A stretch of 47,137 bases of DNA from Flavobacteriales bacterium UBA5081. Its GTDB lineage: Bacteria; Bacteroidota; Bacteroidia; Flavobacteriales_E; Vicingaceae. Shown here one piece after another: positions 1-7,613 of the stretch. Position 1 is the stretch's first letter; each line of letters begins with the position of its first letter. The stretch spans positions 1-47,137 of the forward strand of contig DIAJ01000030.1 of assembly GCA_002415785.1 (NCBI GenBank), in the 5' to 3' direction. Position numbers and translations under genes: made by a program. The notes below the pieces were generated by a model, which was given only the letters and a program-made list of their open reading frames with translations, made no database searches and was not told where the DNA came from.

Positions 1-149
1 TCATATTTCACATTTCATATTTTCAAAAGACCGCTTCGCTGCTAGAATCAAGAAGTAAGAGGTTTTGCATCAATAGACTGCGAAGAAAGAACCATTTCTC
101 GCGAAAGCGAGAAAATTTTCATCTTTCACCTTTCACCTTTCATATTTTC
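1..149. repeat. Intergenic simple-sequence and hairpin region downstream of kdsC
   Basis: No gene is seen here. The segment carries TTTCA-rich iterations at both ends (positions 1-24 and 119-145) and, in the middle, a perfect 8-bp stem TTTCTCGC/GCGAGAAA (95-102 and 107-114) closed by a GAAA tetraloop. An AAGA-rich stretch at 46-60 resembles the one at 6081-6114 on the other side of the ccm operon. It could be a transcript end for the minus-strand operon or a small interspersed repeat. The window starts inside it. Confidence 0.4.
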
Positions 150-674
150 CTACCATTCATGGCTATCATCATCGAACCATTTGCCTTGCAGTCGCATTAC
201 TTGTTCTATAAGTTCTCTAACGCAGCCTTCGCCGCCATTTTTAGGAGAAATGTAGTGGCAAATTTCTTTGATTTCAGTTGCGGCATCTTTGGGACAAGCA
301 GCAAATCCAACTTTTTTCATCAAGCGGTAATCTGGGATGTCATCGCCCATGTAAAGTATTTGCTCGTCTTTTAAGTCGTAGGTGGATTTTAATTTTTCAA
401 AGACTTCAACCTTGTTTTTACAAGCTAAATTCACCTCACTAATTCCCAATCCTTCTAGGCGTAAGCGAACACTTTCCGACTTACCTCCGCTGATAATTGA
501 AATGTGGTAACCTTTTTTTACCGCATGTTGTAAGGCATAACCATCTTTAATGTTCATGCTGCGCAATTGGTCACCATCGGGCATGGTGATTACTCTGCCG
601 TCAGTTAATACGCCATCAACGTCAAAAATGAATGCGGAAATCTTTCGAAACTTTGCCTTGAGGTTTTCTGCCAT
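150..674 (-). CDS. kdsC: KdsC-like HAD phosphatase (KDO 8-phosphate phosphatase)
   Basis: A small cap-less HAD phosphatase of 174 residues, the usual size of KdsC. It is predicted to remove phosphate from 3-deoxy-D-manno-octulosonate 8-phosphate in the cytosol during synthesis of the LPS inner-core sugar KDO. Motif I is FDVDGVLTDG with the nucleophile and acid/base at D18 and D20. Motif II is S62 in SISIISGG-type context, with K65 close behind, and motif IV is MGDDIPD with D111 and D112. It is the last gene of the minus-strand ccm operon and lies 3 bp after the DUF2520 gene. KdsC-like proteins of this phylum sometimes act on related sugar acids, so the exact substrate is inferred. Confidence 0.88.
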   Translation of the reverse strand: MAENLKAKFRKISAFIFDVDGVLTDGRVITMPDGDQLRSMNIKDGYALQHAVKKGYHISIISGGKSESVRLRLEGLGISEVNLACKNKVEVFEKLKSTYDLKDEQILYMGDDIPDYRLMKKVGFAACPKDAATEIKEICHYISPKNGGEGCVRELIEQVMRLQGKWFDDDSHEW

Positions 675-677
675 TCT

Positions 678-1472
678 CTATTTGTTCTTTTGACTTTTGT
701 ATATGTCCTTGGTAATGATGTCGTAAATTTCTCTGTAATCTTTGTTGTTGTCCAAATACTTTAAATGCTCATCAATTACTTTTCGGTCATTTCTAATGGC
801 AGGACCGGTTTGTGCATTTATTGGTTTTTCATGCTTGATTTTGTCGGCTGTCTTTTCAATTAGTGGGCGAATAATTTCAAAGGATATTTTATTCTGTGCC
901 AATAACTCATGCGCAATGTGAAACATGTGATTAGTAAAATTATTAGCAAAAACCGCTGCAACATGTAGCGCCTTTCGTTTTTTGGAATCTAAAGAATATA
1001 CCTTAGAAGAAACCGAACTTGCTAAGCTTAGAAATAAATCTTCATTCTTCACACTATTTGCTTCTACGCAAATTGGAATAGGGGTAAGGCTTTCCGTTTC
1101 GTGTTTTGAAAAAGACTGTACCGGATAAAAAATTCCGTATTTCTCAAAGCCTTTTCCTTCAAAAACCTCAATAGGAGTAGAACCTGAAGTATGTAAAATG
1201 GGTTTGTCCTTATGCGGGATTTGAGCAATTACTTCTTCAATCACATCATCGTTTACGGCAATGACAAACAAATCCGTTTTGTCGGTTAGTTGTTTTAAAT
1301 TGGTGGTAAAGTTGCAGTTTAAGGTCTGACTTAACAGCATGGCAGAGTTTTGCGTTCTACTGTATATTTCAGCGATTAAGTATCCGGCTTGGCGAAAAGC
1401 AAGTCCGAAGTTGTGACCCACATTTCCCGCACCAATAATTGTAACTCTTTTGATGTGATGTTTAGCGTTCAT
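678..1472 (-). CDS. Rossmann-fold DUF2520 protein
   Basis: A 264-residue protein with an N-terminal NAD(P)-binding Rossmann fold, glycine motif IIGAGNVGHNFG at residues 12-23, related to F420-dependent NADP oxidoreductase-like folds. From about residue 130 it has the helical C-terminal DUF2520 domain, with a conserved HVAAVFANNF segment. The overall plan resembles 6-phosphogluconate or hydroxyacid dehydrogenases, but the substrate is unknown. It is directly next to kdsC (3 bp) and directly after ccmF (no gap), so it is very likely co-transcribed with both. Pairing of a DUF2520 gene with a KdsC gene is common in Bacteroidota; a functional link to cytochrome c maturation is not established. Confidence 0.85.
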   Translation of the reverse strand: MNAKHHIKRVTIIGAGNVGHNFGLAFRQAGYLIAEIYSRTQNSAMLLSQTLNCNFTTNLKQLTDKTDLFVIAVNDDVIEEVIAQIPHKDKPILHTSGSTPIEVFEGKGFEKYGIFYPVQSFSKHETESLTPIPICVEANSVKNEDLFLSLASSVSSKVYSLDSKKRKALHVAAVFANNFTNHMFHIAHELLAQNKISFEIIRPLIEKTADKIKHEKPINAQTGPAIRNDRKVIDEHLKYLDNNKDYREIYDIITKDIYKSQKNK

Positions 1473-3893
1473 TTATTTATCTTTTTTTTGTCTTGATTGA
1501 AATCTATTTATTGCGGCTACTAATGTACCTAAAACCATTATGATGCAGCCTATCCACAATACATTAATGTATGGAAAAACCAAAGCTTGCATAATCACAA
1601 AGTCACCGGCATTTTTGTTCTTCTCGGAAATGAGGATTTCCAACTTATCTACTTCCGGTTTAACTCCGCTAAAGCTGATTTTTACTCCTAATTCCTCAAT
1701 TTCATCATCGATGCTGAAAACGCGATTTCCTCGAATCACCATAATTGGACTTGCTTGATAGGTTTTACCATCTAGCGTTTGTGCTTCAATATTAATGCCC
1801 AAAGCAATGTCATCAGCCAGTAAATCTAGGCTGTCTTTTTCAACATTTCTCAACAAGCTTTTAAAGCGAAGTATTGAGTTACTGATAAAAACAGAGTCTC
1901 CCACATTCATATAAAGTGTGTCCGGCTCGCGGTATTCTTCCTGAGATGCTGAATCAAGGTTATTTAAATCCGCATAAGTGATGTGAGTAAAAATATCTCT
2001 ATCCCAAAAATGCTTGGTAGAAGGTTCAGGCACATTGCCCATTTGATCGTTGAGCTGCACAAAAGGATTGAGGCTGAATTGCTTTTCGTACTTTCCTTTT
2101 TCGTTGACTTTCAAATAGTCCATATCGAAATACACAAACTTGCCTTCAACTCTTCGGTCTGTATAAGTAACATAGTACGGATCCATCAAAACCGTATCGC
2201 CCTTAATCAACATGATGTTTTCTTCATTCGCATCTTTGTTGTCGTCGAATTTGATGTTAACCGGTGTGCGGTTTTTGGAAATAATATCTGTGTGTCCGGC
2301 AGACAATAAGCTTCCTAATATAATTAAACCAAAACCAATGTGTGCCAATGCTGCACCTCCTTTTTTCACTTTCCCTTTGGTCATTCTAATAAAGTAATCC
2401 AAGTTGGAAAGCACGGCAAAAAAGGAAGTAAACATTAATAAATTCAAGAAGAATTGCTTTGTTTCAAGTTGATAAGCCATGCCCATGGTAAACAAAAGTG
2501 ATAGAATAACCGAGGGTGCAATATTTTTTATGAACTTCTTTGGATTCGTTTTCTGGTATTTTAACCATTGGCTAATACCGATAAACAAAGCAATTAAAAT
2601 ACTCAATGGTATTTGCCAAGAATTGTAGTGTTTGATTGGGTCGGCAGGTGGCGCCATGTCGGTGCCAAACAATGCGTTAATTACCGGAATAGAAGTGGAA
2701 AGCGTAATTTGGAAAGAAGAAATTACTAGGACCAATGAACCTAAAAAGATCCAAAACTCTCTCGACCAAAAGGCATCGTCTTCGCTCTTTTTCAAAAATT
2801 TCCACGCACGGGCAATTAAAAAGTACAAAGCGATAAAAAGATAAAACAAAAGGAAAATAATCAACTGTCCCGGCATTCCATCGGCAAAAGAATGAACAGA
2901 AGTTTCTCCTAAAATACCGCTTTTTGTAAGGTAGGTAGAGTAAACCACCAAAAGAAAGGAGAATAAGGTTAATGCAAAGAGTGAAAATACTGAACGCATT
3001 TTGTTGCGATTAATCAGCATTAAGTGACCGGCAGCCACTAAAATCAACCAAGGCACTAAGGAGGAATTTTCCACCGGATCCCACGCCCAAAAACCTCCAA
3101 AGCTCAATGCTTCATAAGCCCATGCGCCGCCCATTAATACTCCTAAGCCCAAAATACCAATGCCAAAGAATGTCCAAGGCAAAGCCGGACGAATCCAGGC
3201 TTGATATTCTCTTTTGATGAGCGCCGTTAAGGCAAAAGAAAAAGGAATAAGGGTAGAGGCAAAGCCAAAAAATACCGTAGGCGGATGTATGGTCATCCAA
3301 TAGTTTTGAAGCAGTGGGTTTAATCCATTTCCCTCAACAAACTCCAAATAATTAGGGTTGGTGGTAAAAGGAAGGTTAAACATGTCTTTGTGTTCGCGCA
3401 AAAGCACGAAAGGATTGCTGCCGATTTGAATATCGAAAATGAAAATCCCCAACAGCATGGCCGATAAAAAAGCTTGAACTGAAGCGAAAGTCATCATTAC
3501 GCCACCTTCCCATTTTTTTGCGGTGTAAATGAGTGCATTCCCCAAAACTACATTCCAAAATGCCCACAACATGGTGCTGCCTTCTTGTCCTTCCCAAAAG
3601 CAAGACCAGATGTAGCGCATGGGGAGTTCTGTTGAAGAGTGACGCCAAACGTAATAATACTCAAATGAATGGGTGTAAATTAGGTAAAAAAGTATGGAGA
3701 TGACTCCTAAAAGTGCTACGGAATGAATGTGGTAGAAAAGTCTACCTAATTTTTTCCACGAACTTAACTCTAAACTTAAATCGGAAGATTTAAAATAAAA
3801 TATTGCAGCTAAAATACTGCTCACAAAAGAGAGGGCAATCAGCAACTCTCCAACTTGACCGGCAATCAAGTTTTCTCCTACGTAATCAATCAT
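1473..3893 (-). CDS. ccmF: Cytochrome c haem lyase CcmF/CcsA-type
   Basis: An 806-residue polytopic inner-membrane protein of the CcmF family, which takes haem from CcmE and attaches it to apocytochrome c at the outer face of the membrane. The WWD haem-handling motif appears as GGFWAWDPVENSSLVPW at about residues 266-282, and conserved histidines flank it (WMTIHPPTVFFGF before, TSVHSF after). The C-terminal third (about residues 530-770) is a large periplasmic domain, followed by a final membrane segment. Its stop is adjacent to the DUF2520 start and its start abuts the ccmE stop, so translation is probably coupled. Confidence 0.92.
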   Translation of the reverse strand: MIDYVGENLIAGQVGELLIALSFVSSILAAIFYFKSSDLSLELSSWKKLGRLFYHIHSVALLGVISILFYLIYTHSFEYYYVWRHSSTELPMRYIWSCFWEGQEGSTMLWAFWNVVLGNALIYTAKKWEGGVMMTFASVQAFLSAMLLGIFIFDIQIGSNPFVLLREHKDMFNLPFTTNPNYLEFVEGNGLNPLLQNYWMTIHPPTVFFGFASTLIPFSFALTALIKREYQAWIRPALPWTFFGIGILGLGVLMGGAWAYEALSFGGFWAWDPVENSSLVPWLILVAAGHLMLINRNKMRSVFSLFALTLFSFLLVVYSTYLTKSGILGETSVHSFADGMPGQLIIFLLFYLFIALYFLIARAWKFLKKSEDDAFWSREFWIFLGSLVLVISSFQITLSTSIPVINALFGTDMAPPADPIKHYNSWQIPLSILIALFIGISQWLKYQKTNPKKFIKNIAPSVILSLLFTMGMAYQLETKQFFLNLLMFTSFFAVLSNLDYFIRMTKGKVKKGGAALAHIGFGLIILGSLLSAGHTDIISKNRTPVNIKFDDNKDANEENIMLIKGDTVLMDPYYVTYTDRRVEGKFVYFDMDYLKVNEKGKYEKQFSLNPFVQLNDQMGNVPEPSTKHFWDRDIFTHITYADLNNLDSASQEEYREPDTLYMNVGDSVFISNSILRFKSLLRNVEKDSLDLLADDIALGINIEAQTLDGKTYQASPIMVIRGNRVFSIDDEIEELGVKISFSGVKPEVDKLEILISEKNKNAGDFVIMQALVFPYINVLWIGCIIMVLGTLVAAINRFQSRQKKDK

Positions 3894-4307
3894 CTATAAA
3901 TTGCTTTCTGCGGTTATTTCTGTCAGTCCGTCGGCATTACCATCGTTGTATTTAGAAGGACATTTCATTAAAATTTTGTCGGCGTAAAACTCTTCGCCTT
4001 GCGCTGTTCCGGTGATCACCACCTGCTCTGAACGCTCAAAATCTTGCGGTTTGGCACCGTTAAAAATCACCTTCTTTTCCATGCCGTTGTTGTCTAACAT
4101 ATAAAAGCTAAACTGATTGGCATTTTCTTCAGGATTATACTGAATTTCTTTTTCTTTGTTAAGAACTCCAACCACTTGGATCTCTTTTCCTTGCATTTGT
4201 TGAGCCGTCTTAAAGTCTGCATAAGTAGCCGCATCGGACACGGTGCTGATGATGGCTCCAATGGCTACTGCAATAACAATAATGGCGATAATGTGTGTCT
4301 TTTTCAT
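3894..4307 (-). CDS. ccmE: Haem chaperone CcmE, CxxxY variant
   Basis: A 137-residue periplasmic haem chaperone with an N-terminal membrane anchor (residues 5-22) and an OB-fold body. In the classical family haem is bound covalently by a histidine in an HxxxY motif. Here the matching site reads CPSKY, with C116 and Y120, so cysteine replaces the histidine. CxxxY-type CcmE proteins are known from Desulfovibrio and archaea, where the variant pathway is called System I*. The gene abuts ccmF. Its upstream leader carries a 13-bp perfect inverted repeat. The family call is firm; the mechanistic consequence is inferred. Confidence 0.9.
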   Translation of the reverse strand: MKKTHIIAIIVIAVAIGAIISTVSDAATYADFKTAQQMQGKEIQVVGVLNKEKEIQYNPEENANQFSFYMLDNNGMEKKVIFNGAKPQDFERSEQVVITGTAQGEEFYADKILMKCPSKYNDGNADGLTEITAESNL

Positions 4308-4314
4308 TTATTTA

Positions 4315-4351
4315 AAATTTTACTGCAGTGGTGTAAAATGCAGTAAAATTT
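4315..4351. repeat. 13-bp perfect inverted repeat in the ccmE leader
   Basis: AAATTTTACTGCA (4315-4327) is exactly inverted as TGCAGTAAAATTT (4339-4351), with an 11-nt loop between. On the minus strand it ends 8 bp before the ccmE start codon. No U-run follows, so it does not look like an ordinary terminator. It could be an RNA hairpin controlling ccmE translation, a transcript-processing site or a regulator's binding site. Confidence 0.6.
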
Positions 4352-4433
4352 CTGCATACATAGAACCGCTGCGCTTTCACATTAAATTTTTTAATCAACT
4401 TAAAAGTTAAGAATAATAAACTTAATGTTCGTT

Positions 4434-4643
4434 TCATGACTTTGTCTTTTGTTCTTTTTCCAATTTTTTGAGTTTTCTGTCAATGCTGATCAAGTAAATA
4501 ATCATGCCCAGAAGTATGGTGACTAAGACAGCCACCACCACGTAAATTTTTCCGTTGGCGCGCATTTCGTCGGCCATTGGAACGTCTTGAGCTGAAAGAC
4601 TAAAACTCAATAGTAGAAAAAGAATGTTTAGAAAATGTTTCAT
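4434..4643 (-). CDS. CcmD-like small membrane protein
   Basis: A 69-residue protein with an N-terminal signal-like hydrophobic segment ending near LSAQ (residue 19), then a short periplasmic stretch, one membrane helix at about 32-53 (VVVAVLVTILLGMIIYLI) and a basic, charged cytoplasmic tail. Size, single helix, charged tail and position between ccmC and ccmE fit CcmD, which helps release haem-loaded CcmE from CcmC. There is little sequence signal in such a short protein, so the call rests mostly on context. A 126-bp gap with an inverted repeat separates it from ccmE. Confidence 0.6.
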   Translation of the reverse strand: MKHFLNILFLLLSFSLSAQDVPMADEMRANGKIYVVVAVLVTILLGMIIYLISIDRKLKKLEKEQKTKS

Positions 4644-4652
4644 TTTTATCTA

Positions 4653-5312
4653 TTAATTATCTAATAATTGCTCCTTTAAATTGGCCATTCGTATGCGAAT
4701 GTTACTCACCCACAAACCGAATAAAATCCATCCAAAAACTGCGGGATAGAAAACCAGTTTCATATTATTATCTAAATCGTAATTGTTAAAACCGGGGTTT
4801 CCTCCATTACCGGGGTGCAGTGAATCAGTCATGCGCGGTAAAATGCCAATGAACACCAAAAGAAGCACAAAAGCAAAGATGTTGTAAACGGCTGCTATAC
4901 GAGCTCTTTTTTGTTCATCTTCAATGGATCCGCGTAAAATCACATAGGCTAAATAAATAAGCATGGTAATGGCTGATCCATTTAACTTCACATCATTTGT
5001 CCAAAAAGCACCCCAAGTAAATTTTGCCCAAATGCTTCCGGTGGCTATTCCCAGTACGCCAAAAATAATTCCGACATTCACCATTTCAATGGCTTTTCGG
5101 TCGTCTTTTAAATTAGATGAAGACAGGTTTTTGATGCTGTAAATCATCGAAATAAAAAAGAGGGTAATCATGGCGAACCACATGGGAACGTGAAAATATA
5201 AGTTTCGAATACTTTCGTAGAGAATTACTTGTTTGGGAACTTCAATTAAAAATCCGCCAATGATGCTATAGACAAGTAAAATTATCGCTAGGGCTTTCCA
5301 CCAATTTCGCAT
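4653..5312 (-). CDS. ccmC: Haem transfer protein CcmC
   Basis: A 219-residue protein with six predicted membrane segments, of the CcmC/CcsA family that loads haem onto CcmE. The WWD-like segment reads FTWGAFWTNDVKLNGSAI at about residues 103-120, a form typical of Bacteroidota, and flanking histidines are present (YFHVPMW near residue 41 and SLHPGNGG near 165). Nine bases separate it from the ccmD-like gene. The stretch upstream carries a TACCTTTG -7-type box inside the end of ccmB, so it may also have its own promoter. Confidence 0.9.
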   Translation of the reverse strand: MRNWWKALAIILLVYSIIGGFLIEVPKQVILYESIRNLYFHVPMWFAMITLFFISMIYSIKNLSSSNLKDDRKAIEMVNVGIIFGVLGIATGSIWAKFTWGAFWTNDVKLNGSAITMLIYLAYVILRGSIEDEQKRARIAAVYNIFAFVLLLVFIGILPRMTDSLHPGNGGNPGFNNYDLDNNMKLVFYPAVFGWILFGLWVSNIRIRMANLKEQLLDN

Positions 5313-5350
5313 TGATAGTGAGTTGTTTAAAACTTTAATAATAAGCTAAA

Positions 5351-6085
5351 TTAGCTTCTCCAAAGGTAGGGAAATAAAATGTATGAAAGGGCGATTATTA
5401 CTACATTAATCAAGCCCATTAACATTATATAATCTTTGCAATCTTCCCAACCAAAACCCAAGCCACAAAGTACACTTGCTTTTACGGCGGTTAAAATCAT
5501 GGGCAACAATATGGGGAATGCTAAAATGGCAGTGAGTGTGGAGTTGTTGTTGGTTTTTGCTGCGATAGCAGAAATTAAAGTTAGAATGCCGGAAATCCCC
5601 AAGCTACCTAGTAGCAATACTACTGAAAAAAGGAGGTTATTTTCGAGCGGATTACTAAGCAAGACTGTAAAAAATAACCAATTGATCAAGGCGATGAGCA
5701 AGATTAAAATGGCATTGAAAAAGAGCTTAGAAAGAATAATAGCCTGTGGACTGCAAAGGCTGTAGTAATACAAAAATTGCCGATTACTTTCTGCTTTAAA
5801 ACTTTGAATACTGGCATTGGTAGCGGCAAAAATTAACACAATCCAATAGAGTGCAATCCATGTGGTCATTTCTTCAATTTGATTGAAGATTAAATAGGCT
5901 ACAAAAACCGTGGAAATGACGTAGAGGAAAATGCCGTTAATAGCTGATTTTTGGCGCCATTCAGATTTTAAATCCTTGTGCAGTAAAAGTCCTATGTGTT
6001 TTAGTGTTGTGATTGTGGTTGATTTTTTGACAAAAGTAAGGCTTTCAGATGTTGGAATCGGAGGAAAACTAAAAATAAGAAACAA
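5351..6085 (-). CDS. ccmB: Haem exporter subunit CcmB (start uncertain)
   Basis: A membrane protein of the CcmB family, recognised by LHKDLKSEWRQKSAINGIF near the N-terminus and about six membrane segments. With the ATPase CcmA it normally forms the ABC complex that releases holo-CcmE; no ccmA is in this window. The 244-residue frame begins at a TTG at 6085 that lies in a simple repeat, and its first 25 or so residues do not look native. Homologues usually begin about 8-12 residues before the KDL motif, but there is no ATG, GTG or TTG in frame there. A TACTTTTG promoter-like box (6031-6038) lies within the apparent coding sequence. The real start could be a rare codon such as ATC at 6013. Confidence 0.85.
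   Translation of the reverse strand: MFLIFSFPPIPTSESLTFVKKSTTITTLKHIGLLLHKDLKSEWRQKSAINGIFLYVISTVFVAYLIFNQIEEMTTWIALYWIVLIFAATNASIQSFKAESNRQFLYYYSLCSPQAIILSKLFFNAILILLIALINWLFFTVLLSNPLENNLLFSVVLLLGSLGISGILTLISAIAAKTNNNSTLTAILAFPILLPMILTAVKASVLCGLGFGWEDCKDYIMLMGLINVVIIALSYILFPYLWRS
5361..5368 (-). promoter_or_regulatory. Possible -7 box for ccmC
   Basis: TACCTTTG on the minus strand matches the Bacteroidota -7 consensus TAnnTTTG. It lies within the last codons of ccmB, about 48 bp before the ccmC start. No clear -33 TTG was identified, so this is only a candidate. Confidence 0.3.
6031..6038 (-). promoter_or_regulatory. Candidate -7 box at the ccmB start
   Basis: TACTTTTG on the minus strand is an exact TAnnTTTG match. 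If used, transcription would begin near 6026, downstream of the TTG at 6085, so translation of ccmB would have to start at a non-standard codon. No convincing -33 TTG is seen upstream. Confidence 0.35.
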
Positions 6086-6213
6086 GAGTCAAGAGACAAG
6101 ATTCAAGAGCGGAAAGAGTAATATTATTAAGTTTTTAAAAGTGTAAGTTGTAAATTAACTTCAAAAAATATACAACTCTAACTTCTAAGGTCTAACCTCT
6201 AAAGTCTCTTTCT
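6081..6213. repeat. Simple-sequence region between ccmB and the hemerythrin gene
   Basis: Positions 6081-6114 are built from CAAGA/TCAAGAG iterations, and 6171-6202 from TCTAACTTCTAAGG-like iterations. No gene or clear terminator is visible. Similar AAGA-rich sequence lies at 46-60, on the far side of the ccm operon. Confidence 0.45.
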
Positions 6214-6678
6214 TCATTTCCAAAACTCATCTGACCATGTCAAGCAAAAGTCGGCTTCGTTTAAAACTTCCTCTAGCTTTTGAAGTTCCTCGGCGGTGGC
6301 TTTTTCTTGAATTTCATTAAAAAGTTGTCGCTCTTCCAGGCGAATGTGGCCTTCCAGCAATTGCTTGAACTCAATGAGCTGTTCTTCCTGAATGCCGTGC
6401 ATAGGAGATTTGACAAAAGCTTCAATTTTTCTGTGTTCCTCTAAAGCTTGCTGAACTCCCGGATGATCATCATCCAAAATGGGAAAAGCATATTTTTCCT
6501 CGGCTTCAAAATGACTTTTTAGGTAATGACTAAAAAACCAGTCGACGTACTTTTTAATTCGGTTGAGCGCAACGCCTTTTTTTAGTCCTTTGCCCACTTT
6601 CATGGCGAGCAATAAGCCTTGGTGATGTTCGCGGCTTAAGGGTTGCAGTGCTTCGTGTCGTTTAATGGGTTCACTCAT
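6214..6678 (-). CDS. Hemerythrin HHE-domain protein
   Basis: A 154-residue cytosolic protein with the four-helix hemerythrin fold that holds a non-haem di-iron centre and binds O2 or NO. Iron-ligand histidines and acids are visible in order: LSREHHQGL, FFSHYLKSHFEAEEKYAFP, EEHRKIEAF and LLEGHIRLEERQLF. The start is taken as the ATG at 6678 rather than an upstream one, because it overlaps the dioxygenase stop by 4 bp (ATGA), which suggests translational coupling, and because the extra upstream residues would lie in another gene. Last gene of the Rrf2 operon. A role in NO or oxygen protection is inferred. Confidence 0.88.
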   Translation of the reverse strand: MSEPIKRHEALQPLSREHHQGLLLAMKVGKGLKKGVALNRIKKYVDWFFSHYLKSHFEAEEKYAFPILDDDHPGVQQALEEHRKIEAFVKSPMHGIQEEQLIEFKQLLEGHIRLEERQLFNEIQEKATAEELQKLEEVLNEADFCLTWSDEFWK

Positions 6679-7592
6679 AATTCGTAATCTTTTGCCCAGT
6701 TGGCTTTTTCTTCTTCCGACCAAATGTTGGGAAAAAACTTGCGTTGCTGATACATGGGGTGTAGGTATTTTTTCCACTCCGAACCACCGGTGGCCGCTTT
6801 GGTTTCTCCTTTTTTATCTAAATAATGTTGTGCGGTATCTAAGTGAATCAGCGGCCAACGAATGTTGTACACTTCATCTAATTTTTTTAAGGCTGAAATT
6901 AACTCTTCAGAAGGATTGTCCATTTGATCAATGCGCTCCTCAATGGTATTTCCCTCCATTTTTTTTGCCAATTGAATGAAATCTTCTAAGTACTTCTCCT
7001 CAAAAAGCTCTAGGGTTTTGCTTCTTTTGCCCGTTTGGTAATTCATTCCGGCATCGCGCCAATAAATGTTTGCAAAAAGCTCTTCTAAACTAGGGTTTTC
7101 ACTCAAACGCTCTTTTCCTTTACTGTTGATTAGGTTTTCTACCCGCGTAAAATACAATTCAATAAAACGAAACTGTGCCGACTGAAATCCACTTGCCGGT
7201 GCTAAAGTCATGCGGAAGATGTTGTAATCGTCATAGTCCATTCCGTATTTCATAATGTCGAATGAATCTGCTAAAATGTATGTGTAGCGGTTGATTCGCT
7301 TGACTTTGTTAAGCACAAATTCCTCGCTCCAGACTTTTGCCTCTACCAATTGTTCTACCTCATGGCGAATCAATTTTAAATATAGCTCAGTAATTTGGTG
7401 ATAAATGATAAAAATCTCTTCATCTTTAAAATCAGTGCGCGGTTTTTGTAAAGACAGAAGCGTATCCACTTGAATGTAATCCCAATAATTAATGGGTTTG
7501 GCTTGTAAAAGTCCCGCTAAGTAGGTGTTGGGGTTTTCACCCTGACTTTTGTATTTTTCTTCTAGTGCATCAATTAATTTCTGATCAATCAT
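6675..7592 (-). CDS. Tryptophan 2,3-dioxygenase
   Basis: A 305-residue haem enzyme that opens the indole ring of L-tryptophan with O2 to give N-formylkynurenine. Recognised by YWDYIQVDTLLSLQ, the distal-histidine segment FIIYHQITELYLKLIRHE, the substrate-pocket segment LAPASGFQSAQFR at about residues 131-143, and the C-terminal proximal-histidine and glycine region (LIHLDTAQHYLDKKG then ATGGSEWKKYL). Length is slightly above the bacterial KynA size. Neither kynureninase nor kynurenine monooxygenase lies nearby. Instead it sits between a truncated haemoglobin and a hemerythrin, in one operon with an Rrf2 regulator. The family is secure; its role in this operon is open. Confidence 0.9.
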   Translation of the reverse strand: MIDQKLIDALEEKYKSQGENPNTYLAGLLQAKPINYWDYIQVDTLLSLQKPRTDFKDEEIFIIYHQITELYLKLIRHEVEQLVEAKVWSEEFVLNKVKRINRYTYILADSFDIMKYGMDYDDYNIFRMTLAPASGFQSAQFRFIELYFTRVENLINSKGKERLSENPSLEELFANIYWRDAGMNYQTGKRSKTLELFEEKYLEDFIQLAKKMEGNTIEERIDQMDNPSEELISALKKLDEVYNIRWPLIHLDTAQHYLDKKGETKAATGGSEWKKYLHPMYQQRKFFPNIWSEEEKANWAKDYEL

Positions 7593-7613
7593 GGATGAAT
7601 ATTTTGGCTTAGT

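Noticed and set aside
2212..2397. Plus-strand open frames inside ccmF and other long genes
   Set aside because: They lie antisense to strong conserved genes and show no protein family features; the same applies to similar frames inside mnmE, sucD and the M61 gene.
6678..6777. Longer start for the hemerythrin gene at 6777
   Set aside because: The extra 33 residues lie inside the dioxygenase gene, have no hemerythrin character, and the ATG at 6678 gives a 4-bp coupled overlap.
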